64,000 bases of DNA, taken from Chrysoporthe austroafricana (Eukaryota; Ascomycota; Sordariomycetes; Diaporthales; Cryphonectriaceae). This document shows positions 55,046 to 64,000 of the stretch, in pieces; within the stretch, counting starts at the first letter, position 1, and every line of letters starts with the position of its first letter. Made by a program: the position numbers and the translations under genes. The DNA is taken from the NCBI GenBank assembly GCA_001051155.2, contig JYIP02000008.1, positions 2,294,001 through 2,358,000 on the forward strand, given 5' to 3'. Below the pieces are notes generated by a model. The model worked only from the letters and a program-made list of their open reading frames with translations, was not told where the DNA came from and ran no database searches.

Positions 55046-56570
55046 ATGCCATCCCGCGATGAGACATCGCCGTCAGCCATCAATCGGGACGCCTCAGGGC
55101 TCCGAGGTCTTGCACCCGAGTTGACGAGGCACATCATCAGACATATCGGCAGGGAGGATCTGAGAAACGTGCGTCTTGTCAATCGAGACCTAGAAAGTCA
55201 TGCTACGCGCGAGGTCTTCAGGGATGTTTTCTTGTCACCCGGCGAAGATGTGATCAAGCGCTGGAACAGCGTTGTCCAAGATGAAAGACTCAGGCATCTT
55301 CCCAGGCACGTCACCATCCAAACTCGAGAGGACCCCGAAACTGCCCATACGCACGATGAATTTCCACACGAATGGGAGGAGGCTCTGAATGCTCTGGAAA
55401 GACTACCAAACGTCTCATCTGTCGAGATCGTCTTCACCGAAGAATGTGTGGGCGACCCAGAGACGGAGTGGTATTGGGCGGACGAGGACGTTTCCGAGCA
55501 TCCCAAGCAACGAGAGGAGATGCTCATCAGCGTCTTCAATGCTATTGAGCGACGGACGTCAGGCGACGGAAATAAAAAAATTCGCAAGTTGACGATAGTC
55601 AACCTGCAGAATTACCCACTGCCGGACTTCACCACTTCCGATCTCTTCCGAGATGTTATGGGCAACCTTCATGAGCTGGTACGTGACCATCTGAACAGAT
55701 GCACCATGGGACTTCTGTCTTCTCTCTCGACAGATGATATTGATCATTTTTGTTCGTTCGCAATGTTATATTGCTGACTCTACTTTCAAGCACCTCACAA
55801 TGATCCAGGAATGTAATTCGGCTGGCCCTGATCACGACTACACGAGGGTGGAACTTCAGACTTTCCCTGCTCATCTCTGCTCGGACTGGCTGAAGCCTAT
55901 CTCGCAAAACTTAAAGGCACTGTCACTGCACCACCGAACCGATAACTGGGGCCCTTTCCCAGGACATTTCGACCCATCAGATATCTCGTTCCCAAGTCTG
56001 GAGACACTTTCCTTGGACTATTATACTCTAGCGCATGATGATGCGCTCGACTGGATCATTGCACAGAAATCTCTTAAGCGCCTGGCTATGAATCGTTGTA
56101 TGATCGCAGCCAGAATGAACATTGACACCAAAAACGTCGAAGTGTGGCAGATTAAAACCCATGACTGGTACACTCCTAATGAGGAAGAACGGAGCACGTG
56201 GGGCGAATCGTCCGGCTACGACGGGAAATGGAGCGATTTCTTCGCGAAGATCACTGATGGGCTTCCGAACCTGATTGATTTCAGTTTCAATAGTTTCGGC
56301 TCACATAAACGCGGCTCACGTAAACTCGGCTTAATCGGAGTCCATGACCCGGATGTCACCCCTGATTACGACGACTTCGCGAGGCGCTACATTGTCTTTG
56401 ATAACGGCATTCTCCCAACACACTGGCCTGAAGCTGATGATGCTGGTGTCTTGCATTGCTGGCTTGAGAGCGGAGAATTTCCGAGCCTTCACGAAGCCCG
56501 CTTGGCTGAGGATCGGGAAAGCATGAGCTTCCTGTTGGAGCAATGTCGGATCAGGGCCGGAAGACGCTGA
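55046..56570 (+). CDS. F-box protein
   Basis: Two exons (55046-55678 and 55791-56570) with a 112-nt phase-0 intron (donor GTACGT, branch-like GCTGAC, acceptor TTTCAAG) give 470 residues. Residues 19-60 have the F-box pattern: GLAPELTRHIIRHI, EDLRNVRLVNRDL, then THATREVF-like helix ATREVFRDVF. F-box proteins bind Skp1 and bring substrates to SCF ubiquitin ligases. The rest has loose leucine-rich-repeat character (LTIVNLQNYPLPDF, FPSLETLSLDYYTL, LKRLAMNRC), the usual substrate-binding type in fungal F-box families. These families expand quickly and individual substrates are unknown. An unspliced reading stops at 55777, so the intron is needed for the full protein. Confidence 0.8.
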
Positions 56571-58606
56571 GAAGGCCAAATCTGTGAAATTATTCGGGTG
56601 CATGGTAATGGACATCGGGAGGGTTCCTCGACCTATAAGGCTTTTTCAGCGGGGCAACCAGGAGCATTGGCTTCTATAATACCTGGATAGTTACTGCCGG
56701 TCCCATACCAATCTTGCCTAAGTAATACTAGAGTATTTACGCACATATTAAGCGGCCATACAAGGGCTGTATCGGTTGTACTGAAACAATCAACGAGAAG
56801 CTATGAACTTCTTTCACATCCAGACTTCGATGTTTAGTAGCTGTCCCAGTATGTTGTGGGCGCACGCTAGCTAATCGATTCCAGATTAGTGCCATATTCA
56901 GTCGGAGCAGGAGCCGGGGACGCCTTTTGGAATCGATAATCCGGACCTACTATCTCAAGCTAGAGTGCTATAGGGGAAAAGGGTGGGGGCCTTTCATGGT
57001 AGTACCTACTATGGTTTTAAATATCGATAAGACTACTGGAAAATATGTAGAATCTCGAATTGACAGCCCAGGAGAGCTACAAACACTTGATGTATTACCA
57101 TGCGTCCTCTTACTGAAGACAACTCTTCGTTCCCTATATTCGAACATACTATACCCAAACTACATATGCCGCGCCTTGATTTGCCACGTCGTGGAGATAT
57201 GCGATATGTCGAGGCCCAGCAAGCACCTGCTCGAATTAGACTCTCGGTCTCGGTACGAAACCTGACGGCAGTTTCCCGGCCGGTGATCTCCGTGCCCGAC
57301 AGTCGCTCGCTTTTGCTCCGGCATCCGGATTTAAAACAGACTCGGCCAGGTCTGGATGGACCGGCTATCTCCGATGCGACGGAAATCGAGCTGCTGTTCC
57401 GAGCCTGTGAATCCACCACGAAGGGATGGAGTGCGATTGCATTTGCGCATTGCATTTGCGCACGGGATGATTGGACGACCACTGGTTAGCGGTTCGCTTG
57501 ATGGCAGCATGAATCGAGAAGCTGTAGGGCTGAACCGGTCAAGAACTATGAGTAGTGCCTGCAAAGTTTGTGGCGGATCTGTAGGCCGCAGTGTGTATTC
57601 CCGATAACTTCGAGGCGAGCCGAGCTCAGTTTTGCTCGTGTCTCGGACCCCTGAAGCAGGAGGAATGTGGCAGTCTAGTCTCAACGGCCCTCGGATTTCG
57701 AGCGACGAGTCGGGGATATGATTACATGACACAGACAGCACGTGGCTACGTTCACGACAGGATCAGTAACCGCTTCGGTGTAACGCTGATGCTCTCTTCT
57801 GCCAATTGCGGAGGGCGAGCAGGCTTTCCTATAACGGCTACCTAGGTAGATACTGCGCGTCGTCAGAGCTCTCGGTGAGTTGAGCACACTCAGCGGCCAC
57901 ACTATTCGCTCTCAGACTGGCAGTCGATGATGGCATGTCGGGAAGATCTCTGCCGCCCAACAGCCACTGCGGCCGCATACGTTCAGGCTGTCACTTATTT
58001 CTCCCGGCTGCTCGGCACGGGTCTATACATCATCATCTGCAGGCATAGGGACCGATTTTTTTTAGTGTCCCACCACCAACAACGGGCCACGGCACACTGT
58101 TGTTTTCAAGGGTCCACAAGATGCCGTCCTCTTGGGTGGCTGTAGGTGACAGGTGGTCTCCTTTCCGAGCTGCTCGACGTTCTCCGCTTTCAATGGATTC
58201 GTAATTACTTAAGTCCGCCGGCTTCAGGGATCAAGACAAATATGGGAATGTGTGTCGTGCCTCCTCTCAGAACTTAAGATAGCATTCTTATCCCACTCGG
58301 ACGTTGACGTCGTCCGTTTTTCACCCTTTCACGGTGTCTCGACGTCCATGCCTATCGTGCGGCTCTGACTGATAGACCAGCATCCGAGCTGCAAACCCCT
58401 GACCCGTCGGCGACCTCCGACCCCGGCCATTCTCTTTTGCTTTTCTTTCTTTTTTCCGGTTCTTTCTTCTCTTGTTCTTATAATTATTGCTTTTTGTCTT
58501 CTAGAAAAAGAACAACTAGTTCCCGAAGACTGGCACCCATAGTCCAGCAACTCGGAGCCAGCCGAATTAAGGGCTGCCTCGGCGCGACGGTGTGGACAAC
58601 GCCGCT
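56571..58606. other. long intergenic region
   Basis: Two kilobases between F-box and transporter genes. Contains a 13-bp direct repeat at 57436-57461 and a pyrimidine-rich tract at 58436-58500 just before the transporter, typical of strong fungal promoters. Frames of up to about 150 codons around 57030-57740 show no recognisable feature. Confidence 0.5.
57436..57461. repeat. 13-bp direct repeat
   Basis: ATTGCATTTGCGC occurs twice with no gap. No function is evident. Confidence 0.7.
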
Positions 58607-60747
58607 ATGGCTGGTCATTCATCAGACCGCCAAAATGGCTTCGCCGACCAGGAGAAGAAAATGCCCGCGACGAGTGACTCGGACAGCGTGAGCTGTGCAA
58701 GTGTCCAAACTCTAGATGCTGCGATCGTGACGCTCGGCAGCAATCGGCAAAGAAGCGTACAGGAGACGACAGCCTCCACCATGAACTCAGAAGAGGCGGA
58801 GTCTGACGCGGCGCGGTCTGTGTCTGGAGAGCCCGTCTCCACAGCAAACGCGCAAGCCGGGAGCCCAGCACAGGACCAGCAGAAACCGGGCGCCGCGCCA
58901 GAGGACCAGCGCACGAAATTGCAGACAGCAGTAATCGTTGCGGCGCTGTGCTCAGCCGTCTTCCTTGCGGCCCTGGACGTCACCATCACCACCGTGGCCA
59001 TACCGACTATCTCGGAGGACTTCAACTCGTCCGCAGGTTACACCTGGATCGGTAGTGCCTACCTCCTGGCTAATGCCGCTGCAGCGCCGTCATGGGGGAA
59101 GATATCCGACATCTTCGGGCGGAAGCCGGTCCTGCTAGCGGCAGTATCGGTCTTCTGGATCGGCTCTGTCATCTGTGGCCTGAGCCACAACATGGCGATG
59201 CTCATCTGCGGACGTGCGATTCAAGGGATAGGAGGTGGCGGATCCTTGATCTTGGTCAACATCTGCATCAGCGACATGTTCTCCGTCCGAAAGAGAGGCG
59301 TGTACCTGGGTTTCGTTGGGCTGGTATGGGCCGTGGCCGGTGGTTTTGGGCCTGGTGAGTTCTCCTTCCCGTTTCCCTTGACGAGTGCCTAGGCTTATCG
59401 AGATACTCGTGCAAAGTCCTGGGCGGCGTCTTCACGACCAAGGCGACGTGGAAGTGGTGCTTCTACATCAACCTGCCTGTCGCCGGCCTGGCCCTGATCA
59501 TCCTCTACTTCACCCTAAAGGTGCACAACCCAAGAACGCCCATCAGGCAAGGGCTGGCAGCTGTCGACTGGCTCGGCTCTCTCACCATTGTCGGCGGAAC
59601 TCTGATGTTCCTCCTCGGTCTGGAGTTGGCTGGGGGCACCTATAAATGGGGATCGCCCACCGTCATCTGCCTCCTCGTGTTTGGCGTGCTTGTCGCGAGC
59701 ACGTGCATCCTCGTTGAGATGTACGTCGCCAAATATCCTCTTATACCAGTACGGATTTTCAAGGACCCTCGGAACTTGGCCCTCCTGGGTCTGTGTGCCT
59801 GCCACGGCTTCGTCTTCGTCTCAGTGAGCTACTACATGCCGCTGTACTTCCAAGGCGTCCTCGGCGCGGACGCGCTCATGTCTGGCGTCTACGTCCTGCC
59901 GTTTACCTTCGTCCTTGGTTGCATGTCTGCAGCTGCCGGGTTTCTAATCAAGAAGACCGGGAAGTACCTCCCGCCCATCATCGGAGGTTTCGCGCTCATG
60001 ACGCTGGGATATGGCCTCTTCATCGACCTGGACGCGTATGCGAACTGGCCTAAGATCGTCCTGTTCCAGATCGTGCTCGGCCTCGGTGTCGGACCTAACT
60101 TCCAATCGCCGCTCATCGCACTGCAGAGCGCTGTGCAGCCCAGGGAGATTGCGAGCGCGACGGGGACCTACATGTTCGTCCGGCAGCTCTCGACATCGAT
60201 CTCGATCGTGGTTGGCGGTGTGCTTTTCGATAACGGCATGCAGAAGCAGTACCCGACGCTCAAGAGCGAGCTTGGTCAGCAGACTGCGGACCTCTTGACG
60301 GGCAACAACGCCGCAGCGAGTATTGGCGAGGTGTCAGCGTTGGCGGAGCCAGCGAGGGGTATTGCGCAGGCAGCCTACTGGAAAGCTCTGCAGAGAATGT
60401 TCATATTCTACGTCGCATTTGCGTTAGTCCCCCCAACGAGACCTCATCCACCACCGAAGGGATAGCTTCGTGGGAAGTATTGCTAACTGGAAATGGGTAG
60501 GGGACTCGGTCTGATCATCAGCTTCTTTGTAGGCGGAAGGACGCTGAGCAAAGAGCATACTGAACACAAGACGGGGCTGAATACCCTGCAGCAGAGTAAG
60601 AAACCTGCCGAGGATGAGGAGAAGGGAGCTGCTGGAGGAATCACAAGTCATGGAGGAATCACAAACCAAGAGGCTGCGGAGGCCCCAACAACGACGGACC
60701 AGTCCGGGTCAAAGGAAGAAGAGACGCCCGCCACGATGAAGCAGTAG
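58607..60747 (+). CDS. MFS transporter, 14-TM drug:H+ antiporter type
   Basis: Three exons (58607-59354, 59417-60422, 60501-60747) give 666 residues. A Ser/Ala/Gln-rich cytosolic N-terminus of about 100 residues precedes the first helix. The first helices carry AALDVTITTVAIPTISEDF, WIGSAYLLANAAAAPSWGKISDIFGRKPVLL (MFS motif A around DIFGRKP) and CGRAIQGIGGGG. This order is typical of the DHA2 14-helix drug:proton antiporters, and later helices (GVYVLPFTFVLGCMSAAAGF, VLGLGVGPNFQSPLIALQ) agree. The C-terminal exon ends in a hydrophilic tail of about 65 residues. It probably sits in the plasma membrane and exports toxic compounds or metabolites; the cargo is unknown. No biosynthetic cluster genes are next to it. 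The last intron has a CTAAC branch site. Confidence 0.9.
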
Positions 60748-61793
60748 TGAGGGATCCTACATTTAGGCAAAGGAGCTCATTTTCCATCCAATTTCGGAAG
60801 CGCATATGCGGTGGTGTTCGGTTTGGCATTCTGCATGACGGATAGACTGGAGGTTATAGGAAAACATCGTTGAACGCATAGATAGGGATAAAGTCAAGAG
60901 GATACACACTAATATATAGTGATGATAACCTAGTACTAGGCCATGGCACGATACACTGGCCCTCTCAGTGTTGCAACGGCGTGAGGCACTGGATGCACGA
61001 CGGCTCATGCGACGATCTTAGCGGGTGCTTACACCTAAGTGCACCTCGAGCGCCGGACCGGTCCATGCTGTAGAAGAACTCCGTTCTGAGAGAAGCCGAA
61101 GAAGTAGGCCTAAGCATCATCTTCCCAACCTAGACAAGGAGGCTCCTCAGTCCGCAAGTTCAGTCGTCTCGTCGACCTTCCGCACGCTGCCGCCGAGGCC
61201 GTGGAGCGTCCGCATTGGGCAACGACAGCGATTCGGGAATATTTTCCGGCCCGGAAGGGAAGTAGAATCCGGTACTGCATGGGACCGGAGGAAGGGAACT
61301 TTCGCCGGTTGATGTTCCGGCGACCCGAACCTTATTTGTTCGTGGTCTCGAAACGGCCGCGCGAGAGCTTCACACCCGACTCACGATCTTACCCATGAGC
61401 TCCCCAGCCACGCTAGTCTAGAGTTCACCGTGCACGTCTCGTAAGATCTCTCCTTGACCCCTTCATATCACGCCCATCTCAGTATGCTCGTGCCCCATAT
61501 TGTAGGCGAACTGCCGGCACCACGATGGCCTTCCGGCTATTTACCCTTGAGATTCATCCGGACCCTAGGTGTCCGCAAGCAACCTTCGAATGCCACCCTA
61601 CGGTGTCTAGTTCTCGCCCGTCTGTAGATACAGTGCCCGAGAGGCAGCAATGAAAACGGCAATACTCCCTCAAAGGGTCTCGAGGGATCTGAAGACGGAC
61701 AGGAGCCACGAGACCGACACTTGAGCTTTAGGCACAACGCCGACCGAGGCAAGAAGACGACAACGGGCTGAGACATTCGCCAATATTGACAAG
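60748..61793. other. intergenic region
   Basis: Between the transporter and the esterase. No gene is seen. Confidence 0.5.
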
Positions 61794-63038
61794 ATGGTTC
61801 TTCTCGGAAATCTCTTTGCGGCTGCGGCTGCTCTGGTGACGACAGTCCAGGCTGCCAGCCTCCAACAAGTCAGCAATTTCGGCCAGTCTACCTACCTGAA
61901 CTGCATACACAAATAACCGAATCTAACAGTCGCGCAGGGACGGATTCATCTAATGCGCAGATGTACATCTACGTTCCAGATGCCGTAGCGTCGAAGGGAA
62001 CGGCCTCCAATGTGCCCATCGTGGTGGCGATCCACGTATGTAGGATTCGGCGCACACTTCTCTCCCTGCCAAGCGAGATCTCCCTCCATGGGATATCATG
62101 TCGAGGGGTCCAAAGAATGATGGACTCTATGATCACATCTCGATACCCATGACTCCCTCATCTCCCTGCGCCACTAATTCTCGATCCTTATAGTACTGCA
62201 CAGGCACGGGCCAGGGCTACTATTCCGCCTCTCCGTACGCCCAGCTTGCCGACCAATACGGCTTCATCGTCATCTACCCGTCGTCTCCGTACTCGGGCAC
62301 CTGCTGGGACGTCTCGTCGAGCGCATCCGAGACGCACGGTGGAGCCGCGGACACCAGCGACATCGTGCAGATGGTCAAGTACACCATCTCGACGTACGGG
62401 GCGGACAGCTCCCGTGTGTTCGTCACCGGCAGCTCGTCCGGCGCGATGATGACGAACCTGCTGGCCGCGACGTACCCCGACGTCTTCGCCGCGGGCACGG
62501 TTTATTCTGGTGTCCCTGCCGGCTGCTTCTATACCGGCACCGTGGATGGCTGGAACAGCACCTGTGCCCAGGGCCAGAGTATCCACACGCAGGAGGTCTG
62601 GACTGACGTTGCGCTGAATATGTACCCTGGATACACAGGTATGACCGCGCGCGCGCGCCCTATGCACGGTGGTTGTTCTAACATACTCCCAGGAGCACGG
62701 CCCAAGATGCTGATCTTCCATGGGTCTGCGGACACGACTTTGTATCCTCCAGTAAGTGATGTCACGTTCCATGCTTTACCTGCGCCTGCGTTTCTGGAGT
62801 GCAGGTGACCTGCCAGGCTGACAAGTCCGAGCAGAACTTCAACGAGACGATCAAGCAGTGGACCGGCGTCTTCAACTTTTCGCTGAGCCCCGTGCAGACG
62901 CAGACGGGGACGCCTTCGTCAGCCTATACGAAGACTACCTACGGCAATGGTAGTGTTGTGGGCATCTACGGCCAAGGAGTCGGCCACACGGTGCCCATCA
63001 TGGGGGATCAGGACATGGCGTGGTTTGGCATCTCTTAG
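61794..63038 (+). CDS. secreted acetylxylan esterase (CE1 family)
   Basis: Five exons (61794-61885, 61930-62035, 62194-62638, 62693-62751, 62835-63038) give 301 residues, the length of the catalytic part of fungal CE1 esterases. The signal peptide MVLLGNLFAAAAALVTTVQA ends at an Ala-Ala site. Then come MYIYVPDAV, the oxyanion region HYCTGTGQGYY, the nucleophile Ser in GSSSGAMM, the Asp in HGSADTTLYP, and the His in GVGHTVPIMG. The enzyme removes acetyl groups from xylan outside the cell; feruloyl esterases of the same fold are the alternative. No cellulose-binding domain follows. The first intron is only 44 nt and is the weakest part of the model; it was chosen because it alone restores the conserved N-terminal frame. 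The last acceptor was placed so that PPNFNETIKQW matches the family. Confidence 0.85.
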
Positions 63039-64000
63039 GCACGCGTCTCCAGGGCTCTGTGGATGCCGGTGCGGAAGCTGAGACTGTTGAGGTGCTGGCC
63101 GTCGCGGTCGCTGTCATATGGCGATTAGATCTGTGTACATGTCATGTTCTCCTGCGCCCTGTCGAACCTTTGCCCACAATTCGAATGGTCCAATATCTGG
63201 TGTGTCCCACGGCGACGTCTCCAGGTTGTTACTGACCCTCGCCGAGAGCCAAAATCACCCGAGTCCATTGCACTGACCTCCGGCCTACAACGGGCAGTGA
63301 AGTCCTCGTGACAGACGAAGCATGATCCTCTCGCCGCCCAGTGACACCACCTACCTAAACCCAGAGCCCTCATGTCCTCGAGGATCATCAGGCCATTCGC
63401 TCTCTTTGCGCTCCCGCCCTCGGATGGGCCCTAGCCTCCTGTCACCTAGAGGGCTCGCCGCGGAGACCTGCCTCGCAGAACCTCTCTTTACCGCCACGCG
63501 CTGAGCGAGGCCTGCCCGTAACGTATCATTTGGTGATCGTCCACACAAGAAGCGCAGGCCTGTCCGGAGCAGGCCGAACGTTGCCGTGACGCTGTGGTTG
63601 ACAATGCCACGTCCTGTGGGGTAGAAGCTCCGGCTCGTATTCAGTCCCTGGTCCGGAGTTCGTCCGAGATTTAGTCGAAACTCAATCCAGCGAGACTCCA
63701 GACTGCTGGGCCGCCAAATTAACGGTACCTGGGGCTATCCCGGGCTAGCTTTCCGCGATCTCGAAAAATTCCACCATATTCCTGGGACGGCGCTCCCCCC
63801 TCCCCCCCGTCCCGACGTGGCAGGTGAGTGGAATAAACAACCGGGGCCCGTCGGTTTCTTATCAGTTCAGAGTCCATACGTACTGGGCAGGGCAACGGAC
63901 GAGTTGTTTCAGCAGGTTTCTTCTCCCCCCATGCATGAGCCTGCTCATTTCTGCCCTGGTGTCTTCCCCTGGGGTGGACCCCCACCGCGACATCGCCAGA
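63039..64000. other. right-hand flank, no gene seen
   Basis: 3' flank of the esterase and beyond. Open frames are short and featureless. A C-rich run lies at 63795-63809. Confidence 0.5.

Noticed and set aside
57030..57741. Frames of 129-149 codons on both strands
   Set aside because: No motif, and both strands are open over the same DNA; treated as chance.
58607..63038. Secondary-metabolite cluster around the MFS transporter
   Set aside because: No polyketide synthase, peptide synthetase, terpene or cluster regulator gene is present in the window.
1..64000. CRISPR array, bacterial operon or prophage-like features
   Set aside because: Nothing of the kind is visible; introns and gene families show a fungal nuclear genome.

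Overview
The window comes from the nuclear genome of a filamentous ascomycete, most likely Sordariomycete-like. The evidence is short introns (about 44-260 nt) with GT..AG ends and CTAAC/CTGAC-type branch points, an intron-split tRNA-Ser, and families typical of Pezizomycotina: a secreted spherulin-4/GH135-type protein, a CE1 acetylxylan esterase, a cyclophilin carrying a mitochondrial presequence, an Ent3-type epsin and a kinase-like protein. There are no operons. Gene models were built by reading splice sites by eye and checking that exons join in frame.

Left part (1-16.4 kb): the 5' end of an unrecognised minus-strand gene; a BuGZ/ZNF207-like zinc-finger gene (3 exons); a tRNA-Ser(GCT); an aldo-keto reductase (3 exons); an RNase III-fold protein with a partly lost active site and a repetitive tail; an ochratoxinase-like amidohydrolase; a secreted GH135/spherulin-4-like protein; and a 557-residue uncharacterised fungal protein (3 exons).

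Middle part (16.4-45 kb): an AT-richer gene-free stretch; then four plus-strand genes in a row (Asp/Glu racemase-like, two small related orphan genes with a conserved intron position, and a hemerythrin-like protein); a long poly(A) tract containing an N; an 11.3 kb minus-strand gene for a giant disordered protein of about 3,740 residues; an Ent3-like epsin (5 short-intron exon model); cyclophilin (5 exons); and RNA polymerase III subunit RPC34.

Right part (45-64 kb): a secreted GH2 glycosidase, a nicotinamidase (PNC1), a small Cys/His-rich protein, a protein-kinase-fold protein, an F-box protein, a 14-TM-type MFS transporter and a secreted acetylxylan esterase. Housekeeping genes (BuGZ, epsin, cyclophilin, RPC34, PNC1) are mixed with secreted and accessory genes; 50.6-58.6 kb is the most accessory-like part. 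The best candidates for something undescribed are the small orphan pair at 19.5-21.1 kb and the giant disordered protein with duplicated short linear motifs.
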